NCBI RefSeq assembly: GCF_029893585.1
Contig: NZ_JARXYX010000029.1
Coordinates: 1 to 64,000 of the forward strand
DNA from: Streptomyces sp. LBL
GTDB taxonomy: Bacteria > Actinomycetota > Actinomycetes > Streptomycetales > Streptomycetaceae
DNA: 64,000 nucleotides
Reading direction: 5' to 3'
The notes below the pieces were generated by a model that searched no databases, had not been told where the DNA came from, and worked only from the letters and a program-made list of their open reading frames with translations. This document shows positions 1-8,932 of the stretch, in pieces. A program made the position numbers and the translations under genes. Position 1 is the stretch's first letter; every line of letters begins with the position of its first letter.

Positions 1-7
1 GGGTGGT

Positions 8-424
<417 letters not shown>

Positions 425-786
425 CCTTCCAGGCAAGCCCGGGGGTGCGGGGCCTGCGAGCGGGGGGACTGCATTTGGGCGTACCGCGCGTACCGCGCGT
501 ACCGGACGGGCGGTAGGGCGTACCCGCGCGTGCCGGACGGGCACCGGACCGGGGGCTGGGCCTGGGCCTGGGCCTGGGCCCCTGGATCCTTGGCGGAACG
601 GGGAGTCCGCTCTCCGGTGGAGGGTTCACTCTTTGCCCGAACGGGTGTTCGCCTGTTCGCCTGTTCGGGGAAGGATGAGGCCGAGCCCCGGCGGTGAACG
701 CCCGGGGCCCAGGTGTCGCGATCCGTGGACTCGGTCAGCGGAAGGGGTCAGCGGAAGGGGTCAGCGGAAGGGGTCAGCGGCAGCGG
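425..786. other. Intergenic region with short tandem repeats
   Basis: No supportable gene. The stretch holds several short direct repeats: GCGCGTACC units near 480-505, four GGGCCT hexamers near 555-580, TGTTCGCC units near 645-665, and the start of a 14-bp array described separately. It separates two minus-strand genes. Confidence 0.6.
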
Positions 787-792
787 TCAGCG
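735..792. repeat. 14-bp tandem repeat, GTCAGCGGAAGGGG
   Basis: Three near-perfect copies are followed by degenerate copies (GTCAGCGGCAGCG and GTCAGCGGATGCG). The stop codon of the adjacent minus-strand gene lies in the last copy, so the array overlaps that gene's 3' end. Confidence 0.8.
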
Positions 793-1254
793 GATGCGGT
801 TGCCCTCCGCGTCCTCCCGCGTGTAGTAGCGGTAGAAGAACACGCCGAAGATGCCCGCCGCGACCACCAGGCCAACGGCGGTGGACCGGATCACACTCTC
901 ACCGGTCTGGCTGTAGAGGAAGCCGACGGCCGCGCCGGCGAACGCGGACTTCACGCCCGAGTGCAGTTCCCGGTCGAGCAACGGGGCCAGCGTCGCCACG
1001 GCGAGGCACAGCACGACGAACGCGATCGCGGTGACGAAGCCGAACAGGACGTTCCAGCCGGTGACGGGACCGCCGTCGCGCCGGTTGGCCGCCGCCCAGT
1101 AGCCGTAGACGAGCCCGAGAACGACCGGGATCGCGTATCTGGCGATCCGGTGGACCCGCTCGTCGAAGATGTCGGGCGTGCGGATCGGCCTGACCTGCCG
1201 GGCCCTCCTTCGCGCTGCGCGCATTCCGCCGGACGTGGGTGCCGCGTGAGCCAT
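787..1254 (-). CDS. Small integral membrane protein (about 155 aa)
   Basis: The protein has a basic N-terminus of about 35 residues rich in arginine and then four hydrophobic segments: near residues 43-60, 68-95, 102-120 and 125-145. It ends in a short polar tail. No catalytic motif is visible. The start at 1254 is preceded by a GAGAGGAG ribosome site at good spacing; longer upstream reading frames lack one. It is divergent from the gene at 1430, with about 175 bp between them. The function is unknown; it resembles actinomycete membrane proteins annotated only as hypothetical. Confidence 0.65.
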   Translation of the reverse strand: MAHAAPTSGGMRAARRRARQVRPIRTPDIFDERVHRIARYAIPVVLGLVYGYWAAANRRDGGPVTGWNVLFGFVTAIAFVVLCLAVATLAPLLDRELHSGVKSAFAGAAVGFLYSQTGESVIRSTAVGLVVAAGIFGVFFYRYYTREDAEGNRIR

Positions 1255-1429
1255 CAGAGCACTCCTCTCTCTCCCCGCCCCGCTTCCAGAGCACACCTGC
1301 GGACAGGCGCTGGCAAGTCGACTGACGAGATCCCCCCTAAAGGGATGTTTGCAGACCTGAGGTCCTTCTTTGCAGCCGCAGCGGTTACGGTGCTGACGTA
1401 CGTGATCGACGGGGGATGGGGAGGGACCG

Positions 1430-2746
1430 ATGCCCGGAACCGTGCTGCTGCTCGCCGCCTCACCGGTGGGCAAGGGCTGTCTGGTGGACGCCGCGTCCGT
1501 GCTTCCCGTCCTGGCGGCGGTGGAGCCCGCGGTGTTGTCGGGGACCGACACGGCGAACGTCGTCGAGCTCGCCGACCCGCTGGAACCGCAGGCCGTCCTC
1601 ACCCGGCTGCGGGCCGCGGCGACGGCTCCCGGCCCGCTGACCGTGTTCATCACCGGCCAACTCGCGCTGGACCGCCGTCAGCACCTGCCCCACCTCGCAC
1701 TGGCCCGCACCACCCCGTCCACCGTCCGCTACACCGCCTTCCCCTGGCACTGGATCCGCGAGGAATTCCGGCTGCGCGCACCCGGATCGACGACCCTGCT
1801 CCTCGACCTGCACGCGGACGCCGAGACCTGGTCGTGGCTGCGGGCCAACCGGTTGGACTCGGGCCGCGGCCACGCGGTGTACGGCAGGATCGCGCCGCCG
1901 CCGTCCTCTCGGCGGGCGGTGGCCGTGCCGGCGTACATGAAAACGGTCGCGACCATACTGCGCAGCGGGCAGCGGCCCGACCTCGGGGAGCTGCATCAGC
2001 AGGCGTTGGCGCGGCTGGGGAGTGAGGCGTACGGGGACCTTGTGCTGACGGTGCCGGGTCTGACGGTGCCGGGTCTGACGGTGCCCGGGGCGGGGGTGGG
2101 CGTCCCCGGGGGCTCCGCCCCCAGAGCCCCGTATCGGCCTGAACTGCCTCGTCCTCAGACTCCCCCTGGCACTCCTCCTCACACTCCCCCGCGAAACGAA
2201 GAGGGCACGGACACTGTCCGGCGTACGGTGAGGCTCGCCGCCCCCGACGACCCGCATGCCCACATCACCGCTGCCCCTGCCCCCGAAGACCCTCACGCCT
2301 ACATCACCGCCGCCACCGCCCTCGACGACCCTCACGCCTACATCACCGCCGCCGTCCATGACGGTCGGCACCCCGACGCCGACGCTCTCGCCGCCGAGCA
2401 CGAGCAGGCAGCCGTACGGGCGCACGGGGCCGGGTCCGAGCAGGCGCTGCACTGGGCCGAGGTGCGGGCGGATCTGGCGATGTTCGCGGGGGATCCGGTG
2501 CGCAGTTGCCGGACGTGGCTGGCGGTGGCCGGGGCGCGGCTGACCGCCGGGCAGGCGCCGGACGCGCCCCCGGTGGAGGCGGCCGTCGACCGGGCCCATC
2601 ATCAGTGGGGCCAGATCCGGGACGCGACGGCCGCACGGGAACTCGGTACCGCGCTCGCGGAGTTGCGCGGCCGGGTGCCCGGGCGTCGGCAGGGCGCCCT
2701 GGAGAACGTGCACCGGCAGCTGCGCCAGCTGCAGACGCAGAGTTAG
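1430..2746 (+). CDS. Hypothetical protein with internal tandem repeats (438 aa)
   Basis: I do not recognise this family. The N-terminal 190 residues read as a globular domain (MPGTVLLLAASPVGKG, later FPWHWIREEFRLRAPGS and a short AVPAYMKTVATILRSG segment). The middle is low complexity: three copies of GLTVP, then proline-rich sequence, then three imperfect copies of a unit built on DDPHAYITAA between residues about 270 and 310. The last 110 residues are predicted mostly helical (EQALHWAEVRADLAMFAGD, then the C-terminal end VHRQLRQLQTQS) and could pair with a partner. A GGAGGGA ribosome site precedes the ATG. A TPR regulator lies downstream, which fits a regulatory context, but that is inference only. 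Confidence 0.6.
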   Translation: MPGTVLLLAASPVGKGCLVDAASVLPVLAAVEPAVLSGTDTANVVELADPLEPQAVLTRLRAAATAPGPLTVFITGQLALDRRQHLPHLALARTTPSTVRYTAFPWHWIREEFRLRAPGSTTLLLDLHADAETWSWLRANRLDSGRGHAVYGRIAPPPSSRRAVAVPAYMKTVATILRSGQRPDLGELHQQALARLGSEAYGDLVLTVPGLTVPGLTVPGAGVGVPGGSAPRAPYRPELPRPQTPPGTPPHTPPRNEEGTDTVRRTVRLAAPDDPHAHITAAPAPEDPHAYITAATALDDPHAYITAAVHDGRHPDADALAAEHEQAAVRAHGAGSEQALHWAEVRADLAMFAGDPVRSCRTWLAVAGARLTAGQAPDAPPVEAAVDRAHHQWGQIRDATAARELGTALAELRGRVPGRRQGALENVHRQLRQLQTQS

Positions 2747-2750
2747 GCAG

Positions 2751-2850
2751 CGCCCGCCGTGTCCGCCGCGCCCGCCGTGTCCGCCGCGCCCGCCGTGTCC
2801 GCCTCGCCCGCCTCGCCCGCCGCGCTCGCCGTGCCCGCCGTGCCCTGGCG
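2751..2850. repeat. 18-bp GC-rich tandem repeat
   Basis: About five copies of a unit close to CGCCCGCCGTGTCCGCCG follow the stop of the upstream gene and end at the stop of the small minus-strand gene. They fill the convergent gap between the two genes. No terminator hairpin is obvious inside it. Confidence 0.75.
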
Positions 2851-2852
2851 GC

Positions 2853-3041
2853 CTACGGCGCCCGGGTACCCGAAGCGGCGGTGCCCTCCGTGATCGGAGT
2901 GCCGTGCTGTCCCTGGACCGGTGTGGGCTCCTCCGCTCTCGCCGGACCCACGTTCGCCGCCAGCACCAGGCCGGCGACGGCGATCACGGCGGCGGCCAAG
3001 CCACGTGTGTAACGCTCGGTGGTGCTGGGGCGTTCAAGCAC
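2853..3041 (-). CDS. Small exported protein (62 aa) divergent from an HTH-TPR regulator
   Basis: The GTG at 3041 opens a 62-codon frame. Residues 1-14 are polar and charged, 15-31 form a hydrophobic core (LAAAVIAVAGLVLAANV), and ARA before EE at about residue 36 is a plausible signal-peptidase site. The predicted mature peptide is only about 26 residues, rich in Pro, Gly and Thr. The gene is transcribed away from the HTH-TPR gene at 3162 across a 120-bp gap holding a perfect palindrome. In Firmicutes, HTH-TPR receptors of the RRNPP type are encoded next to genes for exported pro-peptides. The layout suggests, but does not show, a similar relation here. Alternatively it is a small membrane-anchored peptide. 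Confidence 0.55.
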   Translation of the reverse strand: MLERPSTTERYTRGLAAAVIAVAGLVLAANVGPARAEEPTPVQGQHGTPITEGTAASGTRAP

Positions 3042-3084
3042 GGCGACCTCGCAGCAACGACATCTCAGGGAAACTCGGAAACTA

Positions 3085-3100
3085 ATTAAGCTTGCTTAAT
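3085..3100. promoter_or_regulatory. Perfect AT-rich palindrome between divergent genes (candidate operator)
   Basis: ATTAAGC-TT-GCTTAAT is a perfect inverted repeat with 7-bp arms and a 2-bp centre, in an otherwise GC-rich intergenic region between the small exported protein and the HTH-TPR gene. Its symmetry and place fit an operator for a dimeric HTH protein controlling both genes. Confidence 0.6.
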
Positions 3101-3161
3101 ACGCCGTTTAACCTAGGGGCTTGCGGAGCCGAACGGCAAGAGGCACAAGGGGAGTTGGGCG

Positions 3162-4505
3162 ATGTCGGAGCGCGACGACCCGGTGACGATCGGGCGCAGG
3201 GTGCAGCAGCTGCGCGTCGAACGCGGGCTGACCCAGAAACAGTTGGCGGAGCCCGCCTACACAGCGGCGTACATCTCGACTCTGGAGGCCGGCCGTGTCC
3301 GCCCCTCCGACGACGCGCTGCGGCACCTGTCCGGCCGGCTCGACGTCGGCTTCGACGAGCTGGCGACCGGTCGCCCGGCCCACCTCGTCACCGACCTGCG
3401 TCTCAGGCTCACCGAGGCCCATCGCACCCTCGCCACCGGAGAGGCGGAGGCCGCGACCGAGCAGTACGCCCGCCTGTTCGCCGAGGCGGAGCTGCTCGAC
3501 CTCACGGAGGTATGCGCGGCGGCCCTGCTGGGCCTGGGCGAATGCGCCCTGGAGACCGGCGAGCTGGAGGAGGGGCGCCGGTTTTTCGAGCGGGCGGAGG
3601 AGGCGTTCGGCGACGTCCCGCTGCCGGTCCGTGTCCCCGCGCTGCGCGGTCGTGCCGTCTCCCACTACCTGGCGGGTGAACTCCGGTACTCCGTCTATCT
3701 GCTGGAGTCCACGATCGACGAGCTCAACCGCGGCGGCCTGCACGACCCGGACGCCCTGCTCCTCCTCTACGCCAGCATCATCGGCCCGTACATGGACATG
3801 GGCGCCCACGCCCGCGCCGCCCAGGCTGCCGAGTTCGCCCTCGCCCTCGCCCCACAGGCCGGGGACCCCGCCCTGGTCGCCCGGATGCACCGCTCCGTCG
3901 CCCGTACGCTCATCGCCGAGGGCCGGGTCGCCGAGGCCGACGCCTCGCTGGCCAAGGCGTCCGAGCTGTACCGGCAGCTGCAGCTGCGCACCGAACTCGC
4001 CAACTGCCACTGGATGCGCGGCTACGTGTACGCACAGAACGGCCAACTGGAGCGTGCCGAGGACGAGTTGAGGCAGGCCCTCAGCATGCTCTCCGCCACC
4101 CGCGCCGCCCTCTACTCCAGCCAGGCCGCCGTCGAGCTCGCCGACGTGCTCCACCGGCGCGGCAAGTCCGACGAGGCCGCCGCCCTGCTGCACGACGTGC
4201 TCAGCGACTTCAGCCCCGAACGCGGCGCCCTGCACTCCGCCGCCGCCCACCGCCTTCTCGGCATCATCGCCGACGACGCCCGGGACACCGAGGCCGCCGA
4301 GGAGCACTACGTCCGCGCGCTCAGCCTGCTGGAACGCGCGGGCGCCGCCGGCGACCTGGCCGACCTGTGCCGGCTGCTGGGGGACCTGCTGCGCCGTACC
4401 GGCCGGGTGGAGGCCGCGCTGGACGCGTACCGGACCGGGCTGGGACACCGTACGGCCCCCGGCACCACCACCCTGGGGCCCGCGCCCGCCCAGCCTCCTT
4501 TGTGA
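3162..4505 (+). CDS. XRE-family HTH regulator with TPR repeats (447 aa)
   Basis: Residues about 8-65 form a Cro/C1-type helix-turn-helix (RRVQQLRVERGLTQKQLAE, then YISTLEAGRVRPSDDAL). The remaining 380 residues are alanine- and leucine-rich helical pairs typical of tetratricopeptide repeats, running to about residue 425. HTH-TPR proteins of this size are usually cytoplasmic regulators whose TPR groove binds a peptide or protein ligand. One helix-2 position reads EPAYTAAYIS, with a proline where most family members have a small residue, which is unusual. The start is supported by an AAGGGGAG site. A small exported protein is encoded divergently, and a convergent lipoprotein gene follows 42 bp downstream. 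Confidence 0.85.
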   Translation: MSERDDPVTIGRRVQQLRVERGLTQKQLAEPAYTAAYISTLEAGRVRPSDDALRHLSGRLDVGFDELATGRPAHLVTDLRLRLTEAHRTLATGEAEAATEQYARLFAEAELLDLTEVCAAALLGLGECALETGELEEGRRFFERAEEAFGDVPLPVRVPALRGRAVSHYLAGELRYSVYLLESTIDELNRGGLHDPDALLLLYASIIGPYMDMGAHARAAQAAEFALALAPQAGDPALVARMHRSVARTLIAEGRVAEADASLAKASELYRQLQLRTELANCHWMRGYVYAQNGQLERAEDELRQALSMLSATRAALYSSQAAVELADVLHRRGKSDEAAALLHDVLSDFSPERGALHSAAAHRLLGIIADDARDTEAAEEHYVRALSLLERAGAAGDLADLCRLLGDLLRRTGRVEAALDAYRTGLGHRTAPGTTTLGPAPAQPPL

Positions 4506-4547
4506 CCCGCCTCCCCCGGGGCAGTTCGCTTGAACGACGTGGCCTGC

Positions 4548-5327
4548 TCAGACCTTCACCCGGCCCTGTTTGCGGACCTGTGCCAGGCGCTGCGCTCCCA
4601 GTTCCACGGCCATCTGCGTGACGGGCGACGGCACGTCGCCGAGGCCGCCGTGGGTCAGGCCGATCGCGTCGTCGCCGACACGGACGACGGCGACGTCCAG
4701 GGTGAGCAGGACCGGTTCGTCGTCCGGCGTCGCGCCCGCCAGGGTGACCCGCAGGCCCTGCCGGGCGTTCCCCACCGCCGACAGCGCCGCGTCGGTGACC
4801 TGGCCATCGAGGACAGTGCCCTGGGCTGTGGTCGCCGTGAACTGCGCGCACTTCTGCGGCAGGGTCCGCAGCCAGGCCAGGGTGCGGTCCACGTCCGCCG
4901 GGTTCTGGGTGACGACCTGGTAGCGCAGCTGGGACTCGTCCTGGATGTCGTCGAGGCCGATCACGGCTTGGGGGCGGGCGTTCGCGCCGAACGGTTCCTC
5001 GGCGTACAGGGCGTCGAGCAGGCGCCGGCAGTCGGGCAGCTCCGTCGTCGCCTTCAGCAGCCCGTCGTGCCAGACCGCGACGCCCTGCGTCGGCGCCCAC
5101 GGCTCCCCCAGGTCGGCCTCCGTGACCAGCGCGGCCTGAGCCTGCGCCGCTGTGAGGGCGATCGGCCCGGCCGGGGAGGCGGCGGTCGCCGGCGGGGACG
5201 TCGAGGGCGCGAAGTCGGGCTTCTCGGCGGTGGGCGGCGTACTGAGCGCGGAACAGGCGGCCGTGGTGACCAGGACACCCAGGGCGAGAGCGGAGGCACC
5301 GACGACACGGGCGGGGGCTGGATTCAT
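4548..5327 (-). CDS. Sensor-domain lipoprotein (259 aa)
   Basis: The N-terminus is a lipoprotein signal peptide: basic start, hydrophobic core and lipobox TTAAC with the acylated Cys at about residue 25. A Pro/Ser/Thr-rich linker follows, then a domain of about 200 residues beginning ALTAAQAQAALVTEADLG. That opening and the later features (DCRRLLDALYAEEPFGA, a pair of Cys, a C-terminal VGDDAIGLTH) resemble the extracellular PknH-type sensor domain found in mycobacterial and streptomycete lipoproteins. The protein should be anchored outside the membrane. Ligand and partner are unknown. No adjacent kinase gene is present. Confidence 0.7.
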   Translation of the reverse strand: MNPAPARVVGASALALGVLVTTAACSALSTPPTAEKPDFAPSTSPPATAASPAGPIALTAAQAQAALVTEADLGEPWAPTQGVAVWHDGLLKATTELPDCRRLLDALYAEEPFGANARPQAVIGLDDIQDESQLRYQVVTQNPADVDRTLAWLRTLPQKCAQFTATTAQGTVLDGQVTDAALSAVGNARQGLRVTLAGATPDDEPVLLTLDVAVVRVGDDAIGLTHGGLGDVPSPVTQMAVELGAQRLAQVRKQGRVKV

Positions 5328-5717
5328 CGGCGAGTGCCTCCTTGGGCGACATCCAAGATCGAGTACGCCCTCCTACGGCACCACCGCCCCCGCTCCTTCA
5401 CCAGCGAGGACGACCGTCCGGGTGACCCGACACTCACGGAGCCGCCGCGTTCCTCGGACCGGGCCGCCCCGGTCCACGGCGTCCGCCGCCCCTACGCCGA
5501 CCGACACGTTGACCGCGGCGCCGATCTCGCGGATCGACTGGCTTCGGCATGGCGGGGGAGGGTCATTCATCACCTACGGCGTCCACCACAGGGCGGCGGC
5601 CGACGATGCGGCCGCGGGCCCGGCCGTAATTCGCTTGCCCTGGCCACGGGTCGGCGCTGGACTGTGGCCAGACATCATGAGTCGTGGTGCCGGTATCCCG
5701 AGGAGGCAGCGGCAACA
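5328..5717. other. Intergenic region, no gene seen
   Basis: About 390 bp between the divergent lipoprotein and acetyltransferase genes. Open frames here lack ribosome sites and show unrelated codon bias. The only clear element is an AGGAGG ribosome site at 5701-5706, 11 bases before the next gene's ATG. Promoters for both genes probably lie here but are not obvious by eye. Confidence 0.5.
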
Positions 5718-6947
5718 ATGGAGATCCGTCCCACGACCGACAAGGATCTCGACGTCTTCGTCGACACAGTCCATGCCGCGTTCGGGCGCTTCCCGGAAAC
5801 CCCGATCGAGGGCGGCGGGCTCTGGTGGTCGGCGCTCGAACCGGACCGCTGCCTGCTCGCCCTGACGGCGGACGGGCGGCCCGTCGGCACCGCCGCCACG
5901 CACTCCTTCGAGCTCACCCTGCCCGGTGAGACCCTCGTCCCGGCCGCCGGGCTGACCGCCGTCGGCGTCCTGCCCTCGCACCGGCGCCAGGGCGTGCTCA
6001 GCGCGATGATGCGGCATCAGCTCACCGAGCTGCGGGCCTGCGGGGAGTTCCTTTCCGTGCTGCTGGCCTCCGAGGCCACGATCTACGGCAGGTTCGGCTA
6101 CGGACCGGCGACCTACACGGCGCGGCTGACGGTGCCGTGCCACGAGGCCGCCCTCGCCGTTCCCCGGGCGCGCGGAGTGGCCGACGCGCCGGCGACCGGC
6201 TCGGACAACGACTCGGTCGAGGTGCTGCGTCGTGCCGAGTGCGGCGAGATTCTGGAAGAGGTCTACGACCGGTATCGCCGCGCCCAGCCCGGCGCACTGT
6301 CCCGGCCGCACCGCTGGTGGGCCTTGCGCGCGGGGCAGCCCCCGATCTCACCGGCCCCGCGCTACGTCGCTGTCCACCGGGACGCCGTCGGCGTCCCGGA
6401 CGGGTACGCCAGCTACTCGGTCGAGTCCGGCACCCTGACGGTCGACGAGACCATCGCCACCGACGACGCCGTCTTCACGGCCCTGGCCCGGTTCGTACTC
6501 GGACACGACCTGGTCTCTCAGGTCGTGTTCCAGCACGTCCCGCCCGAGCACCCGCTGCGCTGGCAGTTCGCGGACTTCCGCGCCGGCGAGGTGAGCGGCG
6601 ACATGGACTGGCTCTGGGTGCGGCTGCTGGACGTCCCGCGTGCGCTGACCGCGCGCGGCTGGTTCACGGACGGCGAGCTCGTTCTCGACATCGACGACCC
6701 GTTCCTCGGCGAACACGACCGCTACCTGCTGACCGTCCGGGACAGCAAGGCCGACTGCGTCCCGACGGACCGGGAGCCCGACCTGTCCCTGGACATCGGC
6801 GACCTGGGCTCCATCTATCTCGGCGGCACTGCTCCGAGCACGCTCGTGCGTGCCGGACACATCCGGGCCCACCGCCCAGGCGCGGCCACCCTCGCTGACG
6901 CGCTCTTCCGCGCCGACCGCTCGCCGCACTGCCTGCACTGGTTCTGA
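5718..6947 (+). CDS. Eis-like GNAT family N-acetyltransferase (409 aa)
   Basis: Length, domain order and key residues match the Eis group, which has two GNAT folds and a C-terminal sterol-carrier-like domain and forms hexamers. The acetyl-CoA loop is at about residues 82-94 (VGVLPSHRRQGVL). The segment ASEATIYGRFGYGPAT at 118-133 carries the tyrosine equivalent to the catalytic Tyr of mycobacterial Eis, and the protein ends in Phe, whose carboxylate acts as general base in that family. Eis enzymes acetylate amines, including aminoglycosides, at several positions; the substrate here is unknown. AGGAGG lies 11 bases upstream of the ATG. It stands alone as a single gene. Confidence 0.85.
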   Translation: MEIRPTTDKDLDVFVDTVHAAFGRFPETPIEGGGLWWSALEPDRCLLALTADGRPVGTAATHSFELTLPGETLVPAAGLTAVGVLPSHRRQGVLSAMMRHQLTELRACGEFLSVLLASEATIYGRFGYGPATYTARLTVPCHEAALAVPRARGVADAPATGSDNDSVEVLRRAECGEILEEVYDRYRRAQPGALSRPHRWWALRAGQPPISPAPRYVAVHRDAVGVPDGYASYSVESGTLTVDETIATDDAVFTALARFVLGHDLVSQVVFQHVPPEHPLRWQFADFRAGEVSGDMDWLWVRLLDVPRALTARGWFTDGELVLDIDDPFLGEHDRYLLTVRDSKADCVPTDREPDLSLDIGDLGSIYLGGTAPSTLVRAGHIRAHRPGAATLADALFRADRSPHCLHWF

Positions 6948-7093
6948 CCCCGCTCGCAGCCCTGCACAAGTCTCAGTGGTGACGTTCTCCTTGTCCGTGG
7001 TGGCGTGGGCGGCGGCGGGCCGCGCGGCGTGTGAACCGGTACCCACGGCCAGGGCTTACGGCATGATCACGACAGATTCGGGGTCACCAGGGG

Positions 7094-7492
7094 ATGACGC
7101 ACAAGACCCTGTCCCTCGCCGACATCAGCGACCTCCCCGACCTTCCGCACGCCCGCTGGCCCCGCAACGGCACGTACGCGCCCGGCCCGGGCCCCGAAAT
7201 TCACGACCAGACTCAGCTGGCCCAGTTGATCGCCCTCGGACGCACCATGGCCGTCTTCCCCGAGTCGGCCCGCTCCTGGCTGTGGGCCGAGCACACCGCC
7301 GTCCCCCTGACCGACGCACCCCCCGTCGTCACCCACATCGCCTGGCCCCCGCACAGCCGCTCCCTCGCCCTCGCCGGGCTGATCCGCACGGCCGCCCGGC
7401 TGTCACCCTTTCTTGCCTTCCACGTGCCCGACGTCCTCACCGAGGACGAGATCAACGACGGTCTCCTGGCCCTCGCCCCTCGGATCGGCTGA
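7094..7492 (+). pseudogene. LysR-type regulator remnant: effector-binding domain only (132 aa)
   Basis: The reading frame resembles the C-terminal part of a LysR-type effector domain: a short N-terminal segment, then QLIALGRTMAVFPESARSWL and VVTHIAWPPHSRSLALAGLI, typical of the last beta strand and helices of that fold. The winged HTH and the first half of the effector domain, roughly 170 residues, are missing, and no HTH is encoded upstream. No convincing ribosome site precedes the ATG. It is probably a decayed fragment, though an expressed ligand-binding stub cannot be excluded. Confidence 0.6.
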
Positions 7493-7523
7493 TTGAGCTG
7501 ATTGAGCTGATTGGGCTGATTGA
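7488..7523. repeat. 9-bp tandem repeat GCTGATTGA (four copies)
   Basis: Three perfect units and one with a single change sit at the 3' end of the LysR-like fragment. The stop codon of that fragment lies inside the first unit. Confidence 0.8.
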
Positions 7524-7625
7524 ACGGGATGCTCGCAGTCTGCCGCCGCCTGACGCCGAACTGCGGGCGCCTGCGTAAGGTCGGTCCCACAACCTGTGGA
7601 GTTCGTTGCAGAGGGGGACCCCGCC

Positions 7626-8588
7626 GTGACTGGTCAGCCCATCCCGGTGATCATCGACTGCGACACCGGTGTAGACGACGCCCTGGCCCTGCTGTTCGCC
7701 GTACGGCACCCGGCGCTCGACCTGCGCGCGGTGACCTGCGTGGCCGGGAACACCGACGTGGACGGGGTGGTCCGCAACACCCTGACCGTGCTGGAGCAGG
7801 CAGGGGCCGGTGACATCCCGGTCGCCCGGGGTGCCGAACGCCCGCTGATCGAGCCGGTGCGCACGGCCCGGCATGTGCACGGGCAGGACGGTATGGGCGA
7901 CCTGGGGTTGCCCGCGCCGACCCGGGTACCGGTCGACATGGACGCGGTGACCCTGCTGCGCCGCGAGATCCTCGCCTCCCCGCGCCCGGTCACCCTCATC
8001 CCCACCGCGCCTCTGACCAACATCGCCCTGCTCCTGCGCACGTACCCCGAGGTGGTGCGGGGCATCGAGCGGATCGTGTTCATGGGCGGCGCGGTGGCGA
8101 CCGGGAACGCCACCCCGGTCGCGGAGTTCAACGTCTGGCACGATCCGGAGGCGGCGGCGATCCTTCTGACGGCCGGGGTGCCGATCACCATGTACGGCCT
8201 CGACGTCTTCAAGCAGGTCCTCGTCCCGGCCGCCGACGTCCAACGCCTGCGCAGCAGCGCGGAACCCGGTCTCCGGATGGCCGGCGCACTCCTCGCCCAC
8301 CGCGACCCGGCCACCTCCGGCGACCCCACCCCCACGGGCGGCCTCGGCGACGCGGGCGCGGTCTGTGCGGTCGTCGACCCGGACGGCATCACCACCGAAC
8401 CCCTCCCGGTCGAGGTGAACCTGGCCCCGGGCCCGGCCCGCGGCCAGACGATCGTCGACCGCCGCCCCGTCCCCGGCGAGTCCGAGATCCACGAGGGAGT
8501 CCGCGAACAGCCCCTGGTGGACGTGGCGTTGGGCGTCGACGTGGAGCGCTACGTCAAGCTGTGGCTGACAGCGGTGGAGGGCGTCTAG
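7626..8588 (+). CDS. Nucleoside hydrolase, IU-type (320 aa)
   Basis: The N-terminal motif DCDTGVDDALAL at residues 11-22 matches the calcium-binding DTDxGxDDA signature of inosine-uridine nucleoside hydrolases. TAPLTNIALLL, FMGGAV and AEFNVWHDPEAA are further family motifs, the last near the ribose site. The enzyme cleaves the N-glycosidic bond of ribonucleosides in salvage. I chose GTG 7626 rather than ATG 7596 because GAGGGGG lies just upstream and the alternative adds ten residues outside the family's usual start. Length agrees with the family. A gene of unrelated orientation follows at once. Confidence 0.9.
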   Translation: MTGQPIPVIIDCDTGVDDALALLFAVRHPALDLRAVTCVAGNTDVDGVVRNTLTVLEQAGAGDIPVARGAERPLIEPVRTARHVHGQDGMGDLGLPAPTRVPVDMDAVTLLRREILASPRPVTLIPTAPLTNIALLLRTYPEVVRGIERIVFMGGAVATGNATPVAEFNVWHDPEAAAILLTAGVPITMYGLDVFKQVLVPAADVQRLRSSAEPGLRMAGALLAHRDPATSGDPTPTGGLGDAGAVCAVVDPDGITTEPLPVEVNLAPGPARGQTIVDRRPVPGESEIHEGVREQPLVDVALGVDVERYVKLWLTAVEGV

Positions 8589-8617
8589 GTCGCGCCCAGG
8601 TCGCGTCTGGGTCCGGC

Positions 8618-8863
8618 CTATTGGGCGCTCTTGCGGGGCCTGCCTCGTCCTGGAGCGGGAGGACGCCAGGAGTCCACGTCATCGGCCGTCAGCCCGAGGC
8701 GGGTGAGACGTCCGCTGTAGGCGCGCTGCAGGAGTTCCCCGTCCGTCGCCGGGTCGGCGTATCCATCGCCCTGCGCCGTGACCCGAGGGAGGAGCTCCGC
8801 GAACGCCCTGAGCAACGGCAGTGCCGACTCCGGACTCTGCTCATGGGCTCTCGGTATCGCCAT
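8618..8863 (-). CDS. Small hypothetical protein (81 aa)
   Basis: Reading from ATG 8863, the protein starts MAIPRAHEQSPESALPLLR, has a predicted helical middle, and ends in a basic tail APGRGRPRKSAQ. A CCAGGAAG ribosome site supports this start over the ATG at 8902. The family is not recognised. It lies opposite the fragment at 8922 with an inverted repeat between them, so the two may be a divergent pair, but no function can be inferred. Confidence 0.45.
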   Translation of the reverse strand: MAIPRAHEQSPESALPLLRAFAELLPRVTAQGDGYADPATDGELLQRAYSGRLTRLGLTADDVDSWRPPAPGRGRPRKSAQ

Positions 8864-8901
8864 CGGGGGCTTCCTGGCCGGATGACCCCGTCGTCGGCTC
8901 A

Positions 8902-8932
8902 TAGGGGTACAGTCCTTAGGGATGTACCCCTA
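8902..8932. promoter_or_regulatory. Inverted repeat TAGGGGTACA-N11-TGTACCCCTA
   Basis: Perfect 10-bp arms separated by 11 bp. The right arm covers the start codon of the plus-strand fragment at 8922 and the left arm lies about 38 bp upstream of the minus-strand start at 8863. It could be an operator for divergent genes or an RNA hairpin at the start codon. No cognate regulator is evident. Confidence 0.5.
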
